The position numbers were made by a program, and so were the translations under genes. Positions 1 to 5,398 of a DNA stretch of 9,252 bases are shown one piece after another (the stretch's first letter is position 1; each line of letters starts with the position of its first letter). Below the pieces are notes generated by a model. That model made no database searches. It saw only the letters and a program-made list of their open reading frames with translations, and was not told where the DNA came from. The stretch is from Alistipes sp. CAG:514 (GTDB lineage Bacteria > Bacteroidota > Bacteroidia > Bacteroidales > UBA932), in the NCBI GenBank assembly GCA_000431015.1, contig HF986031.1, positions 11,730 to 20,981 on the forward strand, read 5' to 3'.

Positions 1-906
1 GCCGGAAGAGCCCTGCGCGTCGGCCAGCAGCTCGGCGTACTTGCGGTTGACACGAATCTCGGGGATGTTGAACCTTGGCATGGACAGTTTCAGCTCACCA
101 TCCACAATGTCAAGCACGAAATCAGGGACAATCTGCTGAGCCTGGTCATTGTAGGAGTCGTCAATCTGACCTCCCGGAGCGGGATTCAGCTTGACTATCC
201 TCGCCATTACGGCCTTCATCTCATCCTCGTCGAGTCCCAGTCTGGTGATTATCTTCTGGAAATGCCTGTTGGAGAACTCTTGGAAATAGTCCGTGAGGAT
301 GGTCTCGGCGAGCTGCACGACCCGGGTCTGCTTCTGCGTCCTGAGCTGGAGGAGAAGGCATTCCCTAAGGTCTCTCGCGCCCACACCGGCCGGCTCGAAC
401 TCCTGTATCACTTTGAGCATGGCCGTCACCTCCTCGGGCGTGGACTCTATGTTCGCCCTGAAAGCCAGGTCATCGACGATGCTGTCAATGTCCCTGCGGA
501 GGTACCCGTCACTGTCCAGACTGCCGATGATGAAGGCGGCCACGTCACGGTCATGCTTGGAGAGGTTGCGATAGCCCAGCTGTTCCATAAGGCTCTGCGT
601 GAAGCTCTCCTTGACCGAGAATGTGTTGTACTGGGGACGCTCGTCCTTCCCGTAGTTGTTGACCCTGAGCTTGTACGACGGAATCGGATCATTCTCGTCG
701 ATCTCGTCGATGGAAATGTCCTTTGGCTCGTCGCTGTCCTCATTCTTCTCGGGAGCGGGAGAGTCATCAAGCACAGGATTGTCCTCCAGCTCGGCCTTCA
801 CCCTCTGCTCCAGCTCCTGGACCGGCAGCTCAATAAGTTTGATGGTCTGGATCTGAAGAGGCGAAAGCTTCTGAGTCTGTTTGAGTTCTAGTCCTTGCTT
901 AAGCAT
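1..906 (-). CDS. rpoN: RNA polymerase sigma-54 factor, N-terminal 302 residues (partial)
   Basis: Reading leftwards from the ATG at 906, the frame is open to the left edge (exactly 302 codons). The first ~50 residues are the glutamine-rich region I of sigma-54 (MLKQGLELKQTQKLSPLQIQ, then a leucine-rich stretch ending in ELEDNPVLDD). This is the part that contacts bacterial enhancer-binding ATPases and holds the holoenzyme inactive. An acidic linker (about residues 50-75) and the core-binding domain follow (VKESFTQSLMEQLGYRNLS, later FEPAGVGARDLRECLLLQL, a sigma-54 signature segment). The DNA-binding part with the helix-turn-helix and RpoN box lies outside the window. The start is supported by an AGGAG six bases upstream. 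The gene is last in the visible unit, three bases after the SPOR gene's stop, so it is probably translationally coupled. Nothing visible is damaged. Identity is very secure; only the C-terminus is unseen. Confidence 0.96.
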   Translation of the reverse strand, partial: MLKQGLELKQTQKLSPLQIQTIKLIELPVQELEQRVKAELEDNPVLDDSPAPEKNEDSDEPKDISIDEIDENDPIPSYKLRVNNYGKDERPQYNTFSVKESFTQSLMEQLGYRNLSKHDRDVAAFIIGSLDSDGYLRRDIDSIVDDLAFRANIESTPEEVTAMLKVIQEFEPAGVGARDLRECLLLQLRTQKQTRVVQLAETILTDYFQEFSNRHFQKIITRLGLDEDEMKAVMARIVKLNPAPGGQIDDSYNDQAQQIVPDFVLDIVDGELKLSMPRFNIPEIRVNRKYAELLADAQGSSG

Positions 907-909
907 AGC

Positions 910-1479
910 TTACTCCTGATTGTCTGCCCGCACAGCCTCGACTGTGTAGGAATGAAACCTATCGACAACCGGATAGCCGATTGTCTCCTTCACAATGAAC
1001 GCGGTCGGGAAAGCCCCCTTGACCTGCAACAGAAGCTGCATCGCCTCCGACTTGGTGCGGAAATCCCCGACCGTCACCCTGAAGAACGGGTTAGAATAGG
1101 TACGGTAGGCCGCCACCCCGGGAAACATGCCCTTGAAACGGGTCAAAGCCACCTCGGAATCGTTCCTCGATGTCCGCTTGTTGTCATTGAATATCCTGAC
1201 CCTGAAGCCGCTTTGCGTTCTGGACGAATTGGACGCGACGTGGGCGTCAAAAGCATCAATGATGCGCTGCGACTGGCGGACCGTAACTTTCGTGTCCTTA
1301 CCGACACCTCCTGAAAGGAGATTGAATATGCCTTTGCCTACCAACGTGGAGTCCATGGCCGCGCTCTGCCGGTAGATCACGGAATCCCGTCTTTCCTGGG
1401 CGCCGGCGGCAACCGTGACGCACAAGGCCGCACAGGCGGCGGCAAGGGTGGCAAGTATCTTGTGAGCAAAAATATTCAT
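910..1479 (-). CDS. Exported SPOR-domain protein
   Basis: This 189-residue protein begins with a typical signal peptide: basic start, hydrophobic stretch from about residue 8 to 25, and an AGA-Q cleavage site near residue 27. A region of about 60 residues without an obvious fold follows. Residues ~90-167 resemble a SPOR domain: GFRVRIFNDNKR as the first strand, a helix with FKGMFPGVAAYRTYSNPFFRV, then VGDFRTKSEAMQLLLQVKGAFPTAFIV, the usual 'VxvGdFrtkxeAxxl' pattern. SPOR domains bind denuded peptidoglycan glycan strands, often at division sites, so a periplasmic cell-wall role is likely but is inferred from the family. The gene starts two bases after the stop of the upstream lipoprotein gene and ends three bases before rpoN, so the three are almost certainly co-transcribed. 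The domain call is from pattern alone; the exact function is unknown. Confidence 0.8.
   Translation of the reverse strand: MNIFAHKILATLAAACAALCVTVAAGAQERRDSVIYRQSAAMDSTLVGKGIFNLLSGGVGKDTKVTVRQSQRIIDAFDAHVASNSSRTQSGFRVRIFNDNKRTSRNDSEVALTRFKGMFPGVAAYRTYSNPFFRVTVGDFRTKSEAMQLLLQVKGAFPTAFIVKETIGYPVVDRFHSYTVEAVRADNQE
913..917 (-). promoter_or_regulatory. Shine-Dalgarno sequence of rpoN
   Basis: AGGAG on the minus strand lies six bases before the rpoN ATG and abuts the TAA stop (912-910) of the upstream SPOR gene. Such a clear Shine-Dalgarno is uncommon in Bacteroidetes, which often use AT-rich leaders. It fixes the rpoN start and suggests ribosomes re-initiate after finishing the SPOR gene. Confidence 0.6.
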
Positions 1480-1481
1480 AA

Positions 1482-1961
1482 CTATTCCGTCATTTTGTTA
1501 AGATCCACGTCCTTGAATCTCAAGGTCGTCCCCGCGCCGCTCTTCAGTCTCACGGTCGCCGTCACGTCGGTCGTGAACCCTTCAAGACTGCCCTTCTTCG
1601 CGATCAGCATCAGCCTCTTCAAGCTTATTCCGTCATCCAAGGTCGCCGTGCATGGCACGTCATAGACCTTCATGCATTTCTTGTCGACGCTCACCGAGTC
1701 GGCAGTGTAGGTGGCGAAATCCTCGCCCTTGTACTTGACCGTGCCGCTGACATTCAGAATCTTGAACGCGAAGGTCGGATTGTCGATCCCAACGGCCAGC
1801 ACGGCGTCAACCGAGCGGAGGCCTTTCAATGAATAGGACTCCAGACCGCAGGAGGTCACTTTTATGTCTTTGACCTTGGACAGTCCGGAGCATCCGGACA
1901 GGATGGCACACGCCAGCAAAGCGATGAGAATGCCCGAAATATTTCTCTTTATTGTCTCCAT
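1482..1961 (-). CDS. LEA14-like (LEA type 2 / WHy-like) lipoprotein
   Basis: The ATG at 1961 gives 159 residues. Two basic residues and a hydrophobic stretch end in the lipobox LSGC, with the acylated cysteine at position 24. An upstream in-frame ATG at 2054 would add 31 residues that bury the signal and would place the start upstream of the promoter, so it was rejected. The mature part fits the LEA type 2 fold: a strand-rich domain with the characteristic 'V.I.NP' (NP at 61-62), then FAFKILNVSGTVKYKG and a later VPCTATLDD strand. Bacterial members are anchored envelope proteins of unproven biochemical role. There is no acidic stretch after the cysteine, so no surface-export signal is apparent. 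It is first in the unit with the SPOR protein and rpoN and lies directly behind the predicted promoter. The lipoprotein call is firm; the LEA14 fold is a good inference. Confidence 0.8.
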   Translation of the reverse strand: METIKRNISGILIALLACAILSGCSGLSKVKDIKVTSCGLESYSLKGLRSVDAVLAVGIDNPTFAFKILNVSGTVKYKGEDFATYTADSVSVDKKCMKVYDVPCTATLDDGISLKRLMLIAKKGSLEGFTTDVTATVRLKSGAGTTLRFKDVDLNKMTE

Positions 1962-1980
1962 TTTATCAACACTATTACCA

Positions 1981-2010
1981 CAAAGATAGTAAAAAGGAAG
2001 TAACGGCAAA
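1981..2010 (-). promoter_or_regulatory. Bacteroidetes-type promoter for the lipoprotein-SPOR-rpoN unit
   Basis: On the minus strand TTTG (2010-2007) is followed after 18 bases by TATCTTTG (1988-1981), a perfect match to the TAnnTTTG -7 box of Bacteroidetes primary-sigma promoters. A pyrimidine/T-rich spacer lies between. The -7 box is about 20 bases before the lipoprotein ATG, so the leader would be very short. The site also argues against the longer upstream start of that gene. Confidence 0.7.
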
Positions 2011-2086
2011 AACCAACTGCACGTCAGAGGAAAAACTTTTCCCCCGAACTGCATCTTAAAGGAAAAAATCCATAGGCGAAGTACCT

Positions 2087-2118
2087 CTTAGGAGAAAATT
2101 TCAAGCACGTCCCCTAAG
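2087..2118. repeat. Imperfect inverted repeat upstream of the ATPase
   Basis: CTTAGGAG (2087-2094) and CCCCTAAG (2111-2118) pair at seven of eight positions across a 16-base spacer. The right arm overlaps the left end of the GGATATAACCGAAAC repeat region. It could be part of an operator or an extra stem of a leader; the match is short and may be chance. Confidence 0.3.
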
Positions 2119-2144
2119 TTTCGGATATAACCGAAACTTTTTTT
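2116..2144 (+). repeat. Nine-base perfect inverted repeat with T-run
   Basis: AAGTTTCGG (2116-2124), a six-base spacer ATATAA, then CCGAAACTT (2131-2139) form a perfect 9-bp stem, followed by T residues through 2144. The dyad coincides with the first copy of the GGATATAACCGAAAC direct repeat. The symmetry suits a dimeric regulator's operator. The T-run would also suit a weak intrinsic terminator reading towards the ATPase. The stem has few G-C pairs, so the operator reading is preferred. Confidence 0.5.
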
Positions 2145-2217
2145 GGTTTTAAAGGAAATTTTTGGATATAACCGAAACAATTTATATTTTTGAGAAAATT
2201 TTTGGATATGACCGAAC
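2123..2217 (+). repeat. Three direct repeats of a GGATATAACCGAAAC unit
   Basis: Copies lie at 2123-2137 (GGATATAACCGAAAC), 2164-2178 (identical) and 2204-2217 (GGATATGACCGAAC), with periods of 41 and 40 bases. Copies 2 and 3 are matched further to the left, sharing AAATTTTT directly before GGATAT. Each copy sits in a full or decayed dyad of the form TTTCGG-N6-CCGAAA; the first is perfect and the others carry one or two changes. The third copy contains the ATPase start codon (its ATG is 2208-2210). The spacing is close to four DNA helical turns, so proteins on all copies would face the same side. Confidence 0.8.
2161..2192 (+). promoter_or_regulatory. Bacteroidetes-type promoter of the ATPase, overlapped by repeats
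   Basis: TTTG (2161-2164) and TATTTTTG (2185-2192, a full TAnnTTTG match) are separated by 20 bases. The middle GGATATAACCGAAAC copy fills most of the spacer and the third copy covers the expected transcription start and the ATG at 2208. The mRNA would have a leader of only about 10 bases. A protein bound to the repeats would block this promoter directly, so repression, possibly self-repression, is a reasonable inference. Confidence 0.6.
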
Positions 2218-3509
2218 ATCTTGAACTTTTATCCCGCTATAACCCTTGGAACGGAAATGCTGTTCCTTGTGGATTCCGCAGGGATTTCTATTTGTCAAAG
2301 ATCAAAGCATTCTCCGGCAACAGCTTGGTGAAGGTGCTTACCGGGCAGAGACGTGCCGGAAAGAGTTACATTCTCAGACAGGTAATGATGGACCTGATTT
2401 CCGACGGAGTCGCCGACAACAACCTTCTTTATGTCAGCAAGGAGTATACAAGTTTTGATTTTATCCGGTCGTATACGGATCTGGATGACATCATCAGAGA
2501 ATACAGGGAACATCTGAAACCCGAAGGAAAGACCTATATTTTCATTGATGAAATCCAGAATGTGGAAGGATGGGAGAAAGTTGTCAATTCTATCTCGCAG
2601 GATTTTACTGCCCCATGCGAAGTGTTCATCAGCGGTTCCAACTCAAAAATGCTGTCCGGAGAGTTGGCGACTCTATTGTCCGGCAGGTATGTGGAATGTG
2701 AGATTCTACCTCTATCATACGAGGAATGGATTGGGGCGAACATGAAAGATGCGGGAATGAGGTCTTATGAGGAATACCTGCATGAAAGCGGACTCCCGGA
2801 GATGCTGCATCTGTCCGCCCAGGAAATCAGGAGGCATTATGTGTCCAGCCTTAAGGATACCGTACTCTTGAGGGATATCGTTGAAAGGCACAAGATACGC
2901 GATGTGACTACTCTTGACGATCTGTTCGTATACCTTGTAAACAATGCGACCAAACTTTTCACTCCGAACACCATCGTGAAATACTATAAGGGTAAAGGCA
3001 AAACAGTCAATTATGAAACCGTTACCGCATACCTGACATATTTGGCAGACACATATCTTGTCCATAGAGCAGAGAGATACAACATCCAGGGAAAGGAGAC
3101 CATATCCGGAAACTGCAAGTATTATATCAACGACCTGGCCTTTCACAACTATCTCTACAAAGGGTTCGCGTATGGGTACGGATATGAGTTGGAGAATCTG
3201 GTCTATCTGGATTTAAGGCGGGCCGGATATGACGTATATGTCGGAAATGTTCACGACTCTGCAGAAGCCAGAATGCTTGAAGTGGATTTTGTCGGTGTCC
3301 AGGGGGATAATAGAATCTATGTCCAGGTGTCATACAAGATGGATAATCCGGAAACGATGAAACGGGAGTATGATTCATTGGAACAGATAAAGGACAACTA
3401 TCCTAAATATGTCGTGACGATGGATGAGTTCAGGTTTCCAAGTAAGGATGGAATAACTCATGTCCAGGCATGGGACTTTCACAAGGAACTGGCAAAAATA
3501 AGCTATTGA
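2208..3509 (+). CDS. P-loop ATPase, AAA_14 + DUF4143
   Basis: From the ATG at 2208 the protein has 433 residues, usual for this family. An in-frame TTG at 2190 is a weaker start because it would leave no transcript leader. The AAA_14 domain has Walker A GQRRAGKS (46-53), Walker B IFIDE (111-115) and a sensor-like ISGSNS (141-146). A linker with predicted winged-helix character (about 200-290, LRDIVERHKIRDV) leads to the DUF4143 part. That part ends in a PD-(D/E)XK-like core: EVDF with D360, then QVSY (373-376) where a nuclease would have E-x-K, so cleavage is unlikely. The cellular role of these ATPases is not established. The gene stands alone between divergent rpoN-unit genes and a terminator. 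Sampled lines are about 42-45% G+C against about 62% in miaB, which suggests acquisition by transfer. The family call is firm. Confidence 0.9.
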   Translation: MTEHLELLSRYNPWNGNAVPCGFRRDFYLSKIKAFSGNSLVKVLTGQRRAGKSYILRQVMMDLISDGVADNNLLYVSKEYTSFDFIRSYTDLDDIIREYREHLKPEGKTYIFIDEIQNVEGWEKVVNSISQDFTAPCEVFISGSNSKMLSGELATLLSGRYVECEILPLSYEEWIGANMKDAGMRSYEEYLHESGLPEMLHLSAQEIRRHYVSSLKDTVLLRDIVERHKIRDVTTLDDLFVYLVNNATKLFTPNTIVKYYKGKGKTVNYETVTAYLTYLADTYLVHRAERYNIQGKETISGNCKYYINDLAFHNYLYKGFAYGYGYELENLVYLDLRRAGYDVYVGNVHDSAEARMLEVDFVGVQGDNRIYVQVSYKMDNPETMKREYDSLEQIKDNYPKYVVTMDEFRFPSKDGITHVQAWDFHKELAKISY

Positions 3510-3538
3510 TTCAGGGCTACAGGCGAGGATTATTTTGA

Positions 3539-3572
3539 AAAAGAGCAGCGGGAACTGTGCCGCTGCTCTTTT
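3539..3572. terminator. Bidirectional intrinsic terminator
   Basis: A 13-base stem (AAAAGAGCAGCGG at 3539-3551 with CCGCTGCTCTTTT at 3560-3572) encloses an eight-base loop. It starts 29 bases after the ATPase stop and ends in T residues on the plus strand; read on the minus strand it ends in five T residues. It should end ATPase transcription and could also end any transcript arriving from the right, such as the doubtful ORF at 3593-3781. Confidence 0.85.
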
Positions 3573-3592
3573 GAGTTTTACTTGGATGAAAA

Positions 3593-3781
3593 TCAGAGAG
3601 TTTTTCCGGTCTCTATGTCCACGTATGTCCAGTTTGGTTGTTGGATACGACTTTTTACATTACTTGAGCTGATATGTGCAGTCACGCCTGTTGATGGACA
3701 ACCCATAAATGTGTACCTATCTAAGCCATTTGAAATAATAAGCATCACCGAATGGATTTGACAGAATCTGCGAACCATCAT
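3593..3781 (-). CDS. Doubtful small hypothetical protein (62 residues)
   Basis: An ATG at 3781 opens 62 codons with a polar, strand-like composition (segments LIISNGLDRYTFMGCPSTG and PNWTYVDIETGKTL). I do not recognise a family. In favour: it stands in otherwise empty DNA, is not a shadow of another gene, and its stop lies about 20 bases before a hairpin that would terminate minus-strand transcription. Against: no good Bacteroidetes promoter or ribosome site was found upstream; TATCCTTG (3835-3828) is one base off a -7 box but has no partner. It may be a real small gene, the tail of a decayed one, or chance. Confidence 0.3.
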   Translation of the reverse strand: MMVRRFCQIHSVMLIISNGLDRYTFMGCPSTGVTAHISSSNVKSRIQQPNWTYVDIETGKTL

Positions 3782-3841
3782 AAAATCATGCCACAGCAGA
3801 TTTGACGAACATCAGCAAGCCATTATTCAAGGATAATTATC

Positions 3842-3849
3842 TATCTTTG
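3842..3849 (+). promoter_or_regulatory. Candidate -7 box for the miaB-cls unit
   Basis: TATCTTTG matches TAnnTTTG perfectly and is followed by CAAAA, a common start-site context in Bacteroidetes. No TTTG occurs 17-21 bases upstream (the nearest is at 3801-3804), so the -33 element is weak. A 10-base palindrome GATAATTATC (3832-3841) abuts it. If used, the miaB mRNA leader would be about 210 bases long. Confidence 0.45.
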
Positions 3850-3878
3850 CAAAAGACTGTTATAATCAGGAACTCAAG

Positions 3879-4044
3879 TCTCGCATTTGCGAGAACCTGT
3901 TTTCTTCACCGCTTGCGGTGAAAGGGTGAAAGCAAATTCCTCCCCCGAGGGGAGGGATTTAGGGAGGGGTAACGTGAATTGATGAGGGTGGGCAATCACC
4001 TTCGAACATGAGATAAGGTTGTAAAAACAATAGGTAATTGCCTA
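3879..4044 (+). repeat. Hairpin cluster (REP-like or structured leader) upstream of miaB
   Basis: Five short dyads follow each other: TCTCGC-ATTT-GCGAGA (3879-3894); TTCACCGC-TT-GCGGTGAA (3905-3922); a 12-base stem with one G-T pair around CGA (3934-3960); ACCTT...AAGGT (3998-4019); and TAGGT-AATT-GCCTA (4031-4044, one wobble pair). The first three are strong. Tight C-rich/G-rich hairpins of this kind are typical of dispersed intergenic repeats in bacterial genomes. Equally they would fold in the miaB leader RNA. Confidence 0.6.
3949..3969 (+). other. Potential G-quadruplex
   Basis: Four G-runs, GGGG (3949-3952), GGG (3954-3956), GGG (3962-3964) and GGGG (3966-3969), are separated by loops of 1, 5 and 1 bases, matching the usual G3+N1-7 pattern. 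The first two runs are also the right arm of the 3934-3960 hairpin, so the two structures exclude each other. Confidence 0.5.
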
Positions 4045-4065
4045 CAAGTGAGAGTTGAATCAGAC

Positions 4066-5388
4066 ATGAGCAAAAAGATTTACATAGAGACTTATGGTTG
4101 CCAGATGAATGTCGGCGACTCTGAGGTGATTTTCTCGATCCTCGGCAAAGAGGGCTACGAAAGGACGGAATCCATGGACGAGGCGGATGTGATCCTGGCG
4201 AACACCTGTTCGGTCAGGGACAATGCCGAGCAAAGGATCTGGGGACGCATCGAGGTGTTCCACAAACAGAAGGAGAAGAGGGGCGGTGTCGTGGTCGGCA
4301 TCGTCGGATGCATGGCTGAAAGACTGAAAGACAAGCTTCTGGACACCCACAAGGTGGATCTGGTGGCCGGCCCCGACTCCTACAGGACGCTTCCGGCGCT
4401 TCTGAGGGACATCGCTCCCGACAAGCCGCAGATCAACGTGATGCTCTCCCACGAGGAGACCTACGCGGACATCGTTCCTGTCAGGACGGACAGGAACGGG
4501 GTCTCGGCGTTCATCTCCATCATGAGGGGGTGCAACAATGTCTGCTCGTACTGCGTGGTGCCTTACACCAGAGGCGCGGAGAGAAGCAGGGACCCGAAGA
4601 CGATCGTGGACGAGGCGAGGGATGTTTTCAGCAAGGGCTACAAGGAAGTGACACTGCTCGGGCAGAACGTGGACTCCTACAACTGGAACACGGAGGACGG
4701 GCAGGGATGCGACTTCCCGGATCTGCTTGAGATGGTGGCCGGGATCAGTCCGGAACTCAGGGTACGCTTCGCCACGAACCACCCAAAGGACATCAGTGAC
4801 AAGCTGATCGACACGATGGCGAAGAACGCTAACATCTGCGAGCATATTCATCTGCCTGTCCAGTCAGGCAGCGACAGGCTTCTGGAGAAGATGAGAAGGC
4901 GCTACACCTCCTGGTGGTACCTTGACCGGGTGGCGAGGATCCGGGAGGTAATGCCAGGCTGCGGGATCACTACCGACGTGATCGCCGGGTTCTGCTCGGA
5001 GACCGAGGAGGACCACCGGCAGACCCTCGAACTTTTCCGCAAGGTCGGTTTCGACTATGCCTACATGTTCTACTACTCCGAGAGACCGGGGACACTCGCC
5101 GCGAGACACTATCCTGACGATGTTCCGCCCGACGTGAAGACCAGAAGGCTGAACGAGATCATCGCCCTGCAGAACGAGCTGAGCCTCAAGAGCAACCGCA
5201 ACGACATCGGAAAGGTGTTCAGAGTTCTTGTGGAGGGGCCTTCCAAGAAGAATCCCGAGGAACTCTGCGGACGCTCCGGAAGCAACAAGATGTGCGTGTT
5301 CCCCGGCGGGGGCCACAAGGCCGGAGACTATGTCGATGTGGAAGTGGTCTCCTGCACCTCGGCCACCCTTATAGGCAAGTTGGTTTAA
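4066..5388 (+). CDS. miaB: tRNA-2-methylthio-N6-dimethylallyladenosine synthase MiaB
   Basis: MiaB is a radical-SAM methylthiotransferase that converts i6A37 to ms2i6A37 in tRNAs reading UNN codons, improving decoding accuracy in the cytoplasm. The ATG at 4066 gives 440 residues, the normal length; an in-frame GTG at 4048 would add six residues but is less likely. The N-terminal MTTase domain carries the three cysteines of the auxiliary [4Fe-4S] cluster (C12 in YGCQMN, C48 in NTCSVRDNAEQ, C82 in GCMAERL). The radical-SAM motif CNNVCSYC supplies C156, C160 and C163, followed by PYTRGAERSR. The C-terminal ~60 residues form a TRAM RNA-binding domain (LVEGPSKKNPEELCGRS onwards). NTCSVRDNAEQ distinguishes MiaB from RimO and MtaB. 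All key residues are present. The gene probably shares a transcript with cls, ten bases downstream. Confidence 0.97.
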   Translation: MSKKIYIETYGCQMNVGDSEVIFSILGKEGYERTESMDEADVILANTCSVRDNAEQRIWGRIEVFHKQKEKRGGVVVGIVGCMAERLKDKLLDTHKVDLVAGPDSYRTLPALLRDIAPDKPQINVMLSHEETYADIVPVRTDRNGVSAFISIMRGCNNVCSYCVVPYTRGAERSRDPKTIVDEARDVFSKGYKEVTLLGQNVDSYNWNTEDGQGCDFPDLLEMVAGISPELRVRFATNHPKDISDKLIDTMAKNANICEHIHLPVQSGSDRLLEKMRRRYTSWWYLDRVARIREVMPGCGITTDVIAGFCSETEEDHRQTLELFRKVGFDYAYMFYYSERPGTLAARHYPDDVPPDVKTRRLNEIIALQNELSLKSNRNDIGKVFRVLVEGPSKKNPEELCGRSGSNKMCVFPGGGHKAGDYVDVEVVSCTSATLIGKLV

Positions 5389-5398
5389 AGACATAATC

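Larger units (their letters stand above)
3573..4065. other. Long intergenic region before miaB
   Basis: About 490 bases hold no securely recognised gene. The left part (3573-3841) is AT-rich and contains only the doubtful small minus-strand ORF. The right part holds a -7-like box (3842-3849) and then a leader of about 210 bases with up to five hairpins and a G-run cluster. A nine-codon ORF (3982-4011) in the leader lacks other support. No tRNA cloverleaf or known riboswitch core was recognised. Confidence 0.6.

Noticed and set aside
262..891. 209-codon plus-strand ORF opposite rpoN
   Set aside because: It is antisense to clear sigma-54 coding sequence and its product resembles no family; a compositional shadow in GC-rich DNA.
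895..1314. 139-codon plus-strand ORF opposite the SPOR gene
   Set aside because: Antisense shadow of a gene with a good signal peptide and domain pattern.
1962..2054. Upstream in-frame start adding 31 residues to the lipoprotein
   Set aside because: It would place translation start before the promoter and put the lipobox too far from the N-terminus.
2123..2217. Short CRISPR array
   Set aside because: Only three 15-base repeats with AT-rich partly related spacers, overlapping a promoter and start codon; no cas genes nearby.
4008..4019. Leader peptide or attenuator ORF just before miaB
   Set aside because: The available ORFs (nine codons at 3982-4011, two codons at 4008) lack ribosome sites or codon bias suggesting attenuation.
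4060..4851. 263-codon minus-strand ORF opposite miaB
   Set aside because: miaB is complete with all catalytic cysteines; the antisense frame is open only because of high GC at third positions.
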